DNA of 64,000 bases from Azorinus chamasolen (taxonomy: Eukaryota; Mollusca; Bivalvia; Cardiida; Solecurtidae): assembly GCA_963576725.1 (NCBI GenBank), contig OY755239.1:56321640-56385639 (forward strand). Direction: 5' to 3'. Below the pieces are notes generated by a model. It was given only the letters and a program-made list of their open reading frames with translations. It was not told where the DNA came from and searched no databases. The translations under genes and the position numbers were made by a program. Below are positions 40,694 to 51,402 of this stretch, in pieces (within the stretch, counting starts at the first letter, position 1; every line of letters begins with the position of its first letter).

Positions 40694-40812
40694 CAGTAAA
40701 CCCCCTCTAAACCGGACTTTGAATTTATTATAAATATCGATCATGGAGACAGTTTGCAGCTTAATGCAGGGTGAACGTTATGTAGAAAGCTTCTCTAGGA
40801 GGAGCTTTGATT
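40694..40812. mobile_element. PG (pogo-like MITE), left half
   Basis: CAGTAAACCCCCTCTAAACCGG and GCAGCTTAATGCAGGGTG lead to the apex AGCTTCTCTAGGAGGAGC, after which the element stops. The right half is missing. Confidence 0.75.
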
Positions 40813-41372
40813 ACAGAATACTAAGATTGCAGTATATTTAAATAATGTTAGAGAGTACTAGGAGTGTACCGTATTCAACGATTACTGATAATTGAAATTG
40901 TATCATATTTAACGATTACCGATAAGTAAGATTGACTCAATTGAATGGTTAGTGAATACAAAGATTGTATAATATTTAAATATTACTGATAATTAAGATT
41001 GTATAATATTGAACGATTACAGAAAACTATGCTTATGTCATACTGAATGATTACAAAATACTAACACTATAATATTTAAAAATGATTACAAAATACTAAA
41101 AATGTATCACATTTAACTGCAGTAAAACCTCTCTAAACCGGACGTTTAATTTAGTATAAATATTGGTCTTGGAGATATGTGGCAGCTCCTCTAAGGGCTT
41201 TATGCATGACTTTCACCCTGCATTAAGTAGCCTACTGCCTAAAAGTATATAAACTCTTCTCAACTAAAATTCGTATTCAGTTAGGTTTTACTGTATTACA
41301 GAATACTAAATTTGTATCATATTTAACTATTACATAATACTGAGTTTGTATCATACTGAATTATTTCTACCA
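40812..41372 (+). repeat. Degenerate ~40-bp minisatellite, interrupted by PG
   Basis: GATTACAGAATACTAAG, GTATCATATTTAACGATTAC and TGATAATTAAGATTG recur repeatedly to 41118 and again at 41297-41372. Period and order are irregular. Confidence 0.7.
41120..41293. mobile_element. PG (pogo-like MITE) inside the minisatellite
   Basis: CAGTAAAACCTCTCTAAACC and AGTTAGGTTTTACTG-TA end the element. The left hairpin arm is missing (GGCAGCTCCTCTAAGGGC). Confidence 0.85.
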
Positions 41373-41384
41373 CTCCGAGGACTA

Positions 41385-41800
41385 TGCTGTGGCAAAATAA
41401 TAACAGTTCAAATTTGGATCTGGTGCATATTTCACTACTTTCGATTCGAGCAGAGCGTTCGAGGAACTATTGATCAAGTGTCAAACAGCTAGTCTGGAAC
41501 TTGACACCGAGTTACTTAACCCTTCGCTTGCTGAATTTTAAAATACATTTCTCCTTCTTTACCCATGCCCTGTTGTATAATTACATATATCTTCACTTTG
41601 TACAAGTATTTCGCTGTGCAATCACTGCTGTGGAGTGCACTGGTTGCACAATCAACTTGTAAATAGTGCAGACCCTGATGAGACAGCTCCTGCAGGAGCT
41701 GTCTCATCTGGGCCTTCACTATTTACAGGTAGGTATATTGACGTGAATAGCAAGCGAAGGGTTAATCTATAATATTGACCTAAGTTGTTTGCAAACTCAA
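41385..41800 (-). mobile_element. TT7 MITE interrupted by TT3
   Basis: Left of the insertion it reads CAAATTTGGATCTGGTGC, CAAGTGTCAAACAGCTAG and GACACCGAGTTAC; right of it, CCTAAGTTGTTTGCAAAC. These are the two sides of a TT7 palindrome, and the TT3 sits at its apex. Confidence 0.6.
41516..41765 (+). mobile_element. TT3 MITE, nested in TT7
   Basis: TTAACCCTTCGCTTGCTG and AGCAAGCGAAGGGTTAA bound 250 bp with an intact hairpin. Only scattered substitutions separate it from the copies at 14155 and 47030. Confidence 0.95.
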
Positions 41801-41928
41801 GTCAGTTCGCGGATGGCGGAATCTAGTCTCATTGTATCTTATTGAGATTACTATTTCATGATTAAACCATTTATATCCTGGCGATCTTCGACTTATTGTC
41901 ATGCAGTTCGTCTAAATATTGTAGGGCT

Positions 41929-42193
41929 TTAACTTTTACTTCATAAATATTCATGGCAGACTACATCCTTTATGCAGTCTATATCTTTTATGAATTCTAA
42001 TTAACTATGTATTCACTGTTTAGATTAGTTGTTGTAATAGCACATGGACACATGGAGTTTTGACAATGACAGAAACTGTAGAATGAGATCTATATTATAG
42101 CATAAGCAAGCAGAACATACCCTGATCAGGAGCAGTCTAATATGGGTATCCTCTATTTGCGTAGAAAGACGTATATATGGAGTAAAGGGTTAA
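41929..42193 (-). mobile_element. TT2 MITE, inner hairpin arm lost
   Basis: It runs from TTAACTTTTACTTCATAAA to GGAGTAAAGGGTTAA. The hairpin is reduced to CCCTGATCAGGAGCAGTC, with the CAGACGGCTCC arm missing up to the apex. Confidence 0.82.
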
Positions 42194-42577
42194 GTGTTAT
42201 GAAGCAAAAAGGAACAAATTCAAAATATGAACAAAGAAGCAGATTAAATAATTCATGAATATTCACCAGGTAAAGGTTAAAACTACTAATTGTTTACACA
42301 TAAACCATCTAAGTGTATGTTCTAAGTACCTCTAGTATGTCATCACATGCTTATTTGCTATAAGTTTGTCTGCCATATGTGCTATCATTTTATACAGAAA
42401 TGTAACCCCAGGGCAAATCTCTGATTAATGCACGTCAGTCTTCGAAATCATTGTATTGATCTAAGACCACCGTCTAAAACATTTGACATCTTCAGATGCG
42501 TACTACCAAGATATATGTATATAGGGTAGAGGAAATAAGCATGGTTTATGGCTGTGCATTTACTGTCGTCAGTTGCG
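42194..42577. other. No recognisable feature
   Basis: Unique AT-rich sequence. Confidence 0.4.
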
Positions 42578-42832
42578 TTAACCCGATATTCCATAGATAC
42601 GCCTTTTGACGATGTTGCAAAAGAAGGGTAGAGCTAGATTCAGACGGCTCCAAACGGAGCCGTCTGAATCTAGCTCTACCCATCTTGTCTGCTCTGCCTG
42701 CTTATTGAATTAAACAGATTTCATTCTACAGTTTCTGTCCTGGACAAATATTCTTTTGTTCATATATACTATTATAAAAAATAAGCTAATTAACACCATT
42801 ACATACATCATTAATGTTCTATATTCATGGAG
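42578..42832 (+). mobile_element. TT2 MITE with a re-homogenised hairpin
   Basis: It starts TTAACCCGATATTCCATAG; the right TTAA is not recognisable. The hairpin has perfect 26-bp arms (42626-42651 and 42656-42681, GGGTAGAGCTAGATTCAG...) and differs from the family consensus in both arms at matching positions. The family arm mismatch is absent. Confidence 0.78.
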
Positions 42833-43118
42833 GAATGGTCTTACATATTATTTGTCTCGACCGCGGCTGATGTTTTGGCTTACATCAACCATGGGCACCA
42901 AGTATGAAATACCACTAATCCATTGCATGCGGAACATGCATGTACACTGGTATTTTCAAACAGTATAGACCCAGATCAGAGGGTTCCTAGATGAGTCCTC
43001 CTCTCGCGGTTTGCATTGTGTGTCAGTCATTCCTCCAGCAAGTTTAAGTATTTCAACATGACTGGTTTATATAGTTAGACACGACTGAGTCCGTTCTCAC
43101 AATTCAGCATTGAAAGTT

Positions 43119-43232
43119 TTAACCTTTTATTCTATAAATACGACTTTCTACGCATTTGCAAACAGAGTAGACCCAGATCATGACCAGTATAGCATTATGT
43201 CTGACATGAATATTAATGGAGTAAATGGTTAA
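43119..43232 (+). mobile_element. TT2 MITE, internally deleted
   Basis: It runs from TTAACCTTTTATTCTATAAA to GGAGTAAATGGTTAA. GTAGACCCAGATCATG marks where the hairpin and much of the body are missing. The right TTAA is shared with the next copy. Confidence 0.8.
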
Positions 43233-43417
43233 CCCTTTCCTTCATATAAACGTGTTTCCACGAATCCGTCTGGGCATGTTCTGTTTGCTAAATGAATTTG
43301 AAAGATCTTTGTCTTTACTTTCTTAAATGGCTACAATGTTTCACCTTCCATATTTTGTCAATGAATATTCAGTAGGTACTGAAATTTGAAATAAACATAG
43401 AACAGGGAAAGGGTTAA
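43229..43417 (+). mobile_element. TT2 MITE, abutting, left arm missing
   Basis: It runs from TTAACCCTTTCCTTCATAT to GGGAAAGGGTTAA. CACGAATCCGTCTGGGC shows the left hairpin arm gone, and the right body is intact. Confidence 0.82.
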
Positions 43418-43462
43418 TCTACGGTATATCAATACAGCATGTCTACCAAACGTGATACCTGT

Positions 43463-43537
43463 ATTGATACGACACAGCTATAATAGCTATCTTATAAGGA
43501 TACTGACACAGCTATAATAGCCATCTTATAAGGATAA
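43463..43537 (+). repeat. 34-bp tandem duplication
   Basis: GACACAGCTATAATAGC followed by ATCTTATAAGGATA occurs twice in a row with small differences. Confidence 0.85.
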
Positions 43538-43574
43538 TGATGAGCATGGTGTGAGTTTGACCCCTGTATTAAAC

Positions 43575-43792
43575 AAAGTAATTTCAACCATCTTCCACAT
43601 GAATATTCATGTAAGAAATAATTATATCGGTTTTAAATGGACACATTTTGAAAATGAGAATTGGGACCAGGAATGTTTGAAACCATTGTAATAAATAGAG
43701 CATGTGCTCCTATGGAGTAAATGCTCTTTTTCACAATGGTTTCAAAAAGTGACAGAGTTGTCAAAAGGTGTCAATATGAGGGAATGGGTTAA
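43575..43792 (-). mobile_element. TT2 end fragment followed by a TT1 half
   Basis: 43575-43650 (CATGAATATTCATGTAAG) is a minus TT2 end. From 43675 the sequence is TT1 from its hairpin (GAAACCATTGTAATAAATAG) to GGGAATGGGTTAA. The TT1 left body is missing, with the break at the base of the hairpin. Confidence 0.75.
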
Positions 43793-43814
43793 TATAGTAA
43801 AATGATATCAGGAA

Positions 43815-44050
43815 TGTCAAAACTTGCCACAATGGAGATTGGATATGATGCATAACGTTGCCACTAATGCAAAAGTGTACGATGCCTAAAGTTGTCACTA
43901 AGATGATAGGGTATGATGACTAAAGGCGTCACTATGGGGATAGGGTATGATGCCTAAAATTGTAACTTTAGAAATAGGGTATGATGCAGAAATGTCTCAC
44001 ACTGACGATAGAGTATAGTGCCGAAATTAGTAGCTATAGGGAAAAGTGCA
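43815..44050 (+). repeat. ~36-bp minisatellite
   Basis: Units of the form AGGGTATGATGCCTAAA and GTCACTATGGGGAT repeat about six times with drift. Confidence 0.8.
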
Positions 44051-44203
44051 ACGGTGCAAAAATCGTCTTCATGAAATACAGAGTTTATAGTATATTAATA
44101 AAGAATGACCAATCTGTTATCATATAATATCATAAGGTGTTTGTTATAATCTATATTTATACAGTATAGAGCAACCTCCTGGGGGTTCCTACGCGCGAAA
44201 AAC

Positions 44204-44416
44204 AGAATGCCATCATAAATATCAATTAGATTATTTTTATAATGGCACACGGGCACATTATTTACTTAGTATTTGCAGAAACTGTAGAATCATATCTATA
44301 TTATTTCACAAATAGAGCAAGGCCTGATCAGACGGCTCCTACAGGAACTATGTCTGATCTAGGTCTACTCTGATTTCAAAGGTGTAGAAATACGCATTTA
44401 TACAGTAAAGGGTTAG
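44204..44416 (-). mobile_element. TT2 MITE, left end missing
   Basis: ATCATAAATATCAATTAG, the hairpin CAGACGGCTCCTACAGGAAC and GTCTACTCTGATTTC lead to ACAGTAAAGGGTTAG. The right TTAA has mutated to TTAG. Confidence 0.75.
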
Positions 44417-44660
44417 ATATCTGACGCGTAACGCGTTCAGACAGCACTGTTCCAATGCACATATATGATTAACAATGAAAGATAATGATGAATGACTAAA
44501 AAACGACCAGTTCGATTAATCACATGCACTACTGTCTCTGTTTTTGACAGGGGTATACTTTCTACAATTTACTAGCACAACCATGATGGCAACAAACTGT
44601 TTTCCTTAAAAAAATGAATATAAGAAATAATTACACCATGTCTATTACTTAAATATGTTT

Positions 44661-44940
44661 CACTTAAATATGTTTTCGTTTTACATGCATTTACAACTGG
44701 ATTTTCGATCGCGGTTGTTGTAGATTAGTCGGAGGGGGCATACGTTTATTTGCACTCTTTGTCCTTGGGGTGGGGATGGAATAAGAGTGAGGTTCGGCGC
44801 CCTTAAATCGGTTTAAACCAACGGTGGCATTTGTCACTGATCGTTCCAATGCGGTATTTCCATCTTCCCCCTATTGTTTGTTTGTTATGTCTGTGTGCGT
44901 CTCTTTGTGTCTTTTATATGCATGTACATTTACTGTTCGT
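44661..44940 (+). repeat. Left direct repeat flanking the reverse-transcriptase fragment
   Basis: CACTTAAATATGTTTTCG, GCGGTTGTTGTAGATTAGTC, GGTGGGGATGGAATAAGAG and CACTGATCGTTCCAATGCGG occur here and, with few differences, in the same order at 46436-46715. Terminal-repeat-like copies flanking coding sequence are known from Penelope-like elements. Confidence 0.82.
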
Positions 44941-45538
44941 CATTCAATCTCCTTGCAGAGCTGTCGTTCGTTACTCTCACATACACCTCAGCGATGGGCT
45001 TAATGACAAGAATCTTGGTAAAACCAATAGTTTATGTTTTATGGTTATCTGAGTGGATAGTTTATATCAAAATAGCCTGAATCAAGAATAAATAGCTTTT
45101 AATTTATCATAAAACTGGTAATACAGTTTAATTTCACAGAATATTTGATGACCTACTTTCATGCCACTTTACGCTTCGATTATTGCACAAATATAAACAA
45201 ACAAAATGGAACGATGTCTGCTCAATATTTCGAAAACAGTTTCTACAAACTGTAGATTCCGAACTTCTTATAAGGGCACTGAAATTCTGCTATAACCCAA
45301 AAGGACACAAAACTCATTGGGAAATCCCAGCCTTTTGCTTTTCTTCTGTTGAGCTGTCAACGAAACACACACAACACTTTACTTTCTGTTTTGTACGGGA
45401 GTTAGTTTCATCTCGGACTATTTCCAGAGCCAACTACAGAGGTATATGTAATGTAACCGGGTGTAAGAGAGTGTTCGTCGTTGTGCTGTTCGGGTGGGTG
45501 TGTGTTTTACTGGTTTGTACTGCTATGAGGGAGATTTC

Positions 45539-46297
45539 ATGTTACGTTTGAATCCAAAATCACAAGAAGATGTTATAAAAGCCTTGGATGAAACTTCACG
45601 GTATTTGGATGATATTTTTTAACTTAGATAACCCTTTCTTTGATACTCTGATTCCTACAATTTATCCTAAAGAACTCAAATTGAATAAAGCTAACCCGTC
45701 CGACAATTATGCAGCTTTTCTTGATCTAGACCTTAAAATTGATAATGGAATTATTTCTTCTAAAATATAAGAAAAAAAGAGATGATTTTGATTTTAATAT
45801 TGTAAATTTCCCTCATCTTGACGGAGATGTTCCCCGTGCCCCATCTTACGGGGTTTATATATCTCAACGTATTCGTTTTGCTAGAGTTTGTTCATCTATT
45901 GACGATTTTAACAGTCGAAATCTCATTTTAACTGAAAAGCTGCTTAAGCAATGATATAGATACCATAAACTAAGCAAAACTTTCTCTAAATTTTACTATC
46001 GAAATCTCTCACTTATTGGCAAGTGCCAATGTAATCTCAAGGTACTTCTGCAACACGGTGTTTCACATCCTGAATTTTATGGTGATGTGATTTACAAACT
46101 TCGTAAAATTATTGGACATACCCATTTTCTCACTTTGTTCATCAAATATGTTAAATAATTCATTAAAAAGGGATATGATCCTATATTACTACAACATACT
46201 GCATGTTTGGTTGTCAACCCTTTTACAGCTGGCAATCACGCTGGCATCTTTGCATGTACGCCGAAAAGAAAGGTTTAGTACTCTATGAAGGCGACCT
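45539..46297 (+). pseudogene. Reverse-transcriptase 3' part, Penelope-like, frameshifted
   Basis: The fragment begins LNPKSQEDVIKALDETSRY followed by LDDIF, the YxDD catalytic block. It continues across a frameshift as PKELKLNKANPSDN, AAFLDLDLKI and NGIISSKI. After another shift come RDDFDFNIVNFP, GVYISQRIRFARVCSS, then YHKLSKTFSKFY, PEFYGDVIYKLRKI and, after a stop, ACLVVNPFTAGNHAG. The YxDD-FLD order and the conserved RxARxCS block fit Penelope-like reverse transcriptases. Fingers and the earlier palm motifs are absent, and no GIY-YIG endonuclease was found. At least two frameshifts and two stops make it non-functional. Assignment to Penelope-like elements is from memory of the family. Confidence 0.78.
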
Positions 46298-46435
46298 CTT
46301 AAATCCAGAAACGGAAGGAGGACGTCAGATATCTGTACTATTTCGTTTTTGTCGTACCCTTTATTACTTTTCTACAGTTACTCTGTTTGCAGCTCATTCA
46401 TTGAGTACACTAGCGATAGGTGGATACAGTTTGTT

Positions 46436-46715
46436 CACTTAAATGTTTTCGATATACATGCACTTTACCACTGTATTTGCCATCGCGGTTGTTGTAGATT
46501 AGTCGGAGAGGGGATACGTTTATTTACACTGTTTGTTTTTTAGGGTGGGGATGGAATAAGTGTGAGGTTGGGCGCCCGTAAACCGGTTTTAACCCCCAGT
46601 GACCTTTGTCACTGACCGTTCCAAGGCGGTACTTTCATCTTCCCCCCTATTGTATGTTTGTTTTGTCTTTGTGCGCTTCTGGATGTTTTTATAGTTATGT
46701 ACATTTGCTGTTTCC
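46436..46715 (+). repeat. Right direct repeat flanking the reverse-transcriptase fragment
   Basis: It matches the left copy from CACTTAAATGTTTTCG through GCGGTTGTTGTAGATTAGTC and GGGTGGGGATGGAATAAG to TGACCGTTCCAAGGCGG. GTGCTGTTCGGGTG near 45495 resembles TTGCTGTTCGGGTG near 46724, so the repeat unit may be larger than marked. Confidence 0.82.
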
Positions 46716-47029
46716 TGGTGTTGCTGTTCGGGTGACTGTTTGTTTTGTATGTGGTGTTTCCTGCATGATTCATTTTTGTACTTTTATATGCGGTGTTTCC
46801 TGCATGACTCATATATGTATTTTTGTATTTTGTGTTATTATGGTATGTAGTTCTATTAGTTGAAGAAAGGTAGACTTGTTGTGTTCACAAAGAGGTATTA
46901 TAGAGAAATATTCAATGCATTTATGCGATAGTCTGTTTGAGAATACCAAACTATTTTGCGATTCCAACATTTATGGAAATGAAACTAATTAACACTGACT
47001 TGTGTAATCGATAGAACTTAATATATTAA

Positions 47030-47279
47030 TTAACCCTTCGCTTGCTGAATTTTAAAATACATATCTCCTTCTTTACCCATGCCCTGTTGTAAAATTACAT
47101 ATATCTTCACTGTGTACAAGTATTTCGCTGTGCAATCACTGCTGTGGAGTGCACTGGTTGCACAATCAACTTGTAAATAGTGCAGACCCTGATGAGACAG
47201 ATCCTGCAGGAGCTGTCTCATCTGGGTCTTCACTATTTACAGGTAGGTATATTGACGCGAATAGCAAGCGAAGGGTTAA
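47030..47279 (+). mobile_element. TT3 MITE, full length
   Basis: TTAACCCTTCGCTTGCTG and AGCAAGCGAAGGGTTAA bound 250 bp. The hairpin reads GACAGATCCTGCAGGAGC, with one substitution in the left arm. Confidence 0.95.
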
Positions 47280-47511
47280 TAGAGTTATTGAATCAAATAC
47301 TTCTCTTAAAATGAACAATACAGAAATAATTAGTCATTGGGGCATCACTGATACAAAATAACGCAACAGCTGCAATTTCAAAGGAATCAAAGAACATAAA
47401 AAAATATGAACTAATGAGTATGGAATTAATCCGCATAAACAATGACAAATAGGAATCAGATCTAATAACAGCATATGCATGAACACTATGCAAATATATT
47501 TCAAAAGTATA

Positions 47512-47632
47512 CAGCAAAACCCCTAAACGGAATTTGATAGCTTTCCGACAGACGCTCACCATGCATTAATTTACCACATGCAATACATACCGACATTGCT
47601 ACTAATTTCAGCAGATTTGAGGGATTTTACTG
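47512..47632. mobile_element. PG (pogo-like MITE), hairpin deleted
   Basis: CAGCAAAACCCCTAAACGG and TTTGAGGGATTTTACTG-TA are the ends. The interior keeps only GCTTTCCGACAG and GCATTAATTTACCAC. Confidence 0.75.
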
Positions 47633-47854
47633 TATAACAATTGTACCAGACACATGGGACTTGTTTACGTCATCCTTACAAAGGAAAAAAAATATTCGCA
47701 TATATATTACCCATGGCATCATTAATGTCGCCACATTACATCATGGCAAACAATGCAGTCCAAAGTCTTTTTAGGCGGCGTCTGTTCAGGGACTTCAATG
47801 TGTGGTATTTCATCTAGGTCTGTGTCTACATTTCATTCCGTTTTACTTTGTTTG

Positions 47855-48080
47855 TTGGGTACCCACAAACCTGGTTTTAGCCCACAGTAGCCATTTTGGC
47901 TACTGACCGTTCCAAGGCGGTAGCCTTGCTTTCTTCCTATGGTCCTCTTTGTTATTGATATGGTAACGGTCCTTTTGTGCGTTTCGTCACGTTTTGTCTT
48001 GTAATTGTGTTGTTTCATATTTGATGATGTTTTGGCAACGTGCCTCTTGTGTTTGACACTCCATGCAGGACTGTTTTTCC
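47855..48080 (+). repeat. Dispersed repeat related to the 44661/46436 direct repeats
   Basis: GGTACCCACAAACCTGG, CTACTGACCGTTCCAAGG, CGGTAGCC and GTTTTGTCTTGTAATTG occur in the same order as at 35131-35420. Confidence 0.7.
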
Positions 48081-48322
48081 ACTCTTGCATTTATATCTAT
48101 CTATCTATTCTTCCTTGTTTGCCGACGACATCAAGGAGTTTGGTGCCGAAATAGTTGCGAGTAATAAGAATGTGTTGCCTCTGAAATATTTACTTTACAT
48201 TATGTATTTCATATAAATCAGGATCTGCCCTTTTGGGCTCTTAGGTAATATAGGTCTGATTCAACATTTTTCACCATGGCCAAAACTTCCTGTATTCATA
48301 TACCAACATAAAAATATATCAA

Positions 48323-48552
48323 TTAACCCATTCCCTCATATTGACACATTTTGACGCCTCTGTAACAGTCACGTTTTGAAACCATTGTGATAAAAAGAGC
48401 ATTTGCTCCTATGGAGCAAATGCTCTATCTATCACAATGGTTTAAACACTACACAAATCTAAACGTTTCCTTTATTTAATAAAAACATACATGGGTCTTA
48501 AATTAGCCTATAATGGAATTGGCCTAAATTAGCCTACGGCGCAACTGGTTAA
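48323..48552 (+). mobile_element. TT1 MITE
   Basis: It runs from TTAACCCATTCCCTCATAT to GGCGCAACTGGTTAA. The hairpin ATTTGCTCCTATGGAGC is intact, and the right body has a small local duplication (TTAGCCTA twice). Confidence 0.88.
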
Positions 48553-49060
48553 TATTCATAAGGTAAATGGTTGCAACATACTGATATCTGGACTTACTAA
48601 CTGATGGACTAACCGATACATCAAGGTAGTTATGGACATTATATGCACCATTGTTAAGAATACACTATTATATTAGTATAGCCGAGAAGCACTTCGAATC
48701 AAATTAAGGAATGCATATATCATTTAAGCTCCGAATATGCTACCAATGATAAATCACTGATCTAAAATGTTTCTCATCAAACAATCATGCGTACGTGACC
48801 ATTGTTGACATATATTGGGAAAATCCCAATTTTTCTGGAAAAAGCCGATATAACAATTCGTGTACATAGAAATCTCCTGATTGCAGATAAGGTTTTCATG
48901 CAAATTATCATACGCAGCGAACTATTATTATCTAACAAGTCCATGGCGATTTTTATCTTAAAATAACGATGCAATTAAACTAGATTTGCCAACAAAACAT
49001 CAATATAAATACATGATTATACGTTTTATATCTGCAAATATTACGAAACATTACTGTTGT
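48553..49060. other. No recognisable feature
   Basis: Unique AT-rich sequence. Confidence 0.4.
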
Positions 49061-49281
49061 CTAATGACACCCTTTACTCCATACATACGCCTTTCTACGC
49101 CTTTACAAACAGAGCAGACCCAGATCAGACAGCACCAATAGGAGCCGTCTAATCAGGGTCTGTTCTGTTTGCTTATGATATAATATTGAAATGATATTAC
49201 AGTTTTAGCCATCTAATTGATATCTAATTAATAATCATGAAGCCATTTTCTGACATGAATGTTCATTGAGTATAGGGTTAA
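49061..49281 (+). mobile_element. TT2 MITE
   Basis: CCCTTTACTCCATACATACG and GAGTATAGGGTTAA bound the copy, whose left TTAA has decayed (CTAATGAC). The hairpin is CAGACAGCACCAATAGGAGC with the usual A.A mismatch. Confidence 0.82.
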
Positions 49282-49832
49282 ACCCTATTTACGTTTGTAA
49301 TTGTATTATGGTGTATGAATTTGTAATACAAGTCTTGATTGGTCATTGGTTTTAGTGGTGTACAATGACGTATGGAAACTGGACAGATAATGTATATATG
49401 ATAGGACAAGATGTGTCTATGTATCTATCTGTTTAGCAGATTGCACACGTCAGCACTGAGTAGAACTGAACATAACACAGGTCTAAAATGTCATGCTTTG
49501 CATAGTATTTATTCAATATTATTTATACAATATTGTTTCAAATTTTCAGCTGACGGAAATCAGCAATGATCTAAAACAACTGTTTGTTTCTTTAGATTGT
49601 TATACAATGTAATGCCGAAAGTGTTTACATAATTGGACATTGAATATAAAAGTAATAACTCTAACATATAAAACATATAAAAGTTAAGTCCCCAATACTG
49701 TATTAGATGCCAAATGATCTCACTGTTTCAATGGCATAAACCGCTAAATGACCTGAACATATTGTGGAAAGTAAATACATTAACCTAGAAACAAACATAT
49801 TTAGTGGATATTGTTTTGATAAGGTTGCTCTT
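49282..49832. other. No recognisable feature
   Basis: Unique AT-rich sequence. Confidence 0.4.
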
Positions 49833-50081
49833 TTAACATTTTCCATCATATAAACTCTTTTTCAAACATTTTCAAATACAGTAGACCCAAATCAGACGGA
49901 TCCTATAGGAGCCGTGTGAACAGGGTCTGCTCTGTTTGCTTATGGTATAATATAAATCTGATTAAACAGTTTCTGTCTGAGGAAAAATGCCCTGTGTGCA
50001 TTTGTCATTATAACAATTCAGCCAATAAATGTTCATGTTGTCATTATTTCTTACATGGATATTAAACAGGGAAATAGTTAA
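49833..50081 (+). mobile_element. TT2 MITE, full length
   Basis: It runs from TTAACATTTTCCATCATATA to CAGGGAAATAGTTAA. The hairpin CAGACGGATCCTATAGGAGC has several unpaired positions. Confidence 0.88.
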
Positions 50082-50225
50082 TGCAGTTCCTGTCCAATAT
50101 ACTAAAGCTATCATAAAACAAAACACTCCTTGCTTTAGTAGACGTTAGTGTGGTTATGTTACACTAGATTTGCATGCAATAGCAATTTACGGGTATGGTT
50201 TAAAATGAAACTCGTTTTATATGTT

Positions 50226-50430
50226 CAGTAAAACCTCTCTAAACAGGACGTTCAATTTAGTATACATATCGGTCCAGGATACATATGGCAGCTTAATGCA
50301 GGGTGAATGATATGCAGAAAGCTCCTTCGGGAGCATTATGTATGATGATCACCCTGCATTAAGCAGCCACCTGCCTAAAAGTATAAAAAATACGTGTCTA
50401 CTAGAATTCCGGTTTAGAGAGATTTAACTG
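50226..50430. mobile_element. PG (pogo-like MITE), full length
   Basis: CAGTAAAACCTCTCTAAAC and CGGTTTAGAGAGATTTAACTG are the ends. Outer arms GGCAGCTTAATGCAGGGTG and CACCCTGCATTAAGCAGCC are intact, and the inner hairpin is CAGAAAGCTCCTTCGGGAGC. Confidence 0.9.
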
Positions 50431-50952
50431 TACTTCAATGATCTGTTGGCTGTATCGAGGTAGCTAGACAGTTTGTTCAACGTTGCCAAACATTTTATGT
50501 AATCGTTTTGGAGACCAAAATAGAAATAAAATGGCAACAATGTTCACAGTGATATGGACAATTAAGAAATTACAGAGGCGCTTGATAATTAATGTGTACA
50601 ATAGTGCACATTATGTATAGCCATTCCCATTGTCAATCTGTGTTATTGCCATCTGACAGAATATTCCCGAAAACCGTTATAGTTGTGAAAGTATGTATGT
50701 AGTTGATCAATAAATAGGAATGAACGAAGCCGAAATAAGAATAATGCGATTGTCATACGTAAAATACACGAAGGCACACATTTTAAAACAGAAATATACA
50801 TATTCCTCAAAGATGGATCGACTCTTAAGCAGTCAGAATAGCACCAGATCTAAAATTGAGCTGACATTATTTTGCACAGCGGGAATAGGGTTAAGATGGA
50901 ATTCATATGATGAAGTTAAATTGTAGTTATGTTTATGTGATAGACTAGTGTC
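50431..50952. other. No supported gene
   Basis: A 68-codon frame at 50720-50926 has no recognisable domain or splice signals. Otherwise unique AT-rich sequence. Confidence 0.35.
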
Positions 50953-51132
50953 CAGATCAACAGATAAATGCGCGTACTCGAATACTAAAATCGTCCGTTC
51001 TCCACCAAAACCTATGTTATGACCACTCTTTAGAATCGTCTCTAAACGATTCTAAAGAGTGATCACAACAGAGGGTTTGGTGGAGAAAACAAGGAACATG
51101 TTGTGATTTACGCATCTTATCTGGGCCTCTGG
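50953..51132 (+). mobile_element. HP1 repeat, near complete
   Basis: CAACAGATAAATGCGCG, CTCCACCAAAACCTATG and the palindrome CTTTAGAATCGTCTCTAAAC (apex shortened), then GGGTTTGGTGGAG and ACGCATCTTATCTGGGCC. Confidence 0.88.
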
Positions 51133-51139
51133 ATTATCT

Positions 51140-51389
51140 TTAACCCTTCTCTTGCTGATTTTTAAAATACATTTCTCCTCCTTTACCAATGCCCTGTTGT
51201 ATGATTACATATATCTTCACTGTGTACAAGTATTTCGCTGTGCAATCACTGCTGTGGAGTGCACTGGTTGCACAATCAACATGTAAATAATGCAGACCCT
51301 GATGAGACAGCTCCTGCAGGAGCTGTCTCATCTGGGTCTTCACTATTTACAGGTACGTATATTGACGCGATTAGCAAGCGAAGGGTTAA
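51140..51389 (+). mobile_element. TT3 MITE, full length
   Basis: TTAACCCTTCTCTTGCTG and AGCAAGCGAAGGGTTAA bound 250 bp with the intact hairpin GACAGCTCCTGCAGGAGC. Confidence 0.95.
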
Positions 51390-51402
51390 ATTAATATACC
51401 AT

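Noticed and set aside
41516..41719. Recurring ~67-codon open frame in TT3 copies (also near 1487, 47030, 51140, 54250)
   Set aside because: It lies inside a palindromic MITE, crosses the hairpin, and appears in every copy only because the copies are similar. No start context, splice signal or domain supports a protein.
45183..45551. 122-codon frame upstream of the reverse-transcriptase fragment
   Set aside because: It is out of frame with the reverse transcriptase, shows no RT motif, and its 3' part is terminal-repeat-like sequence.
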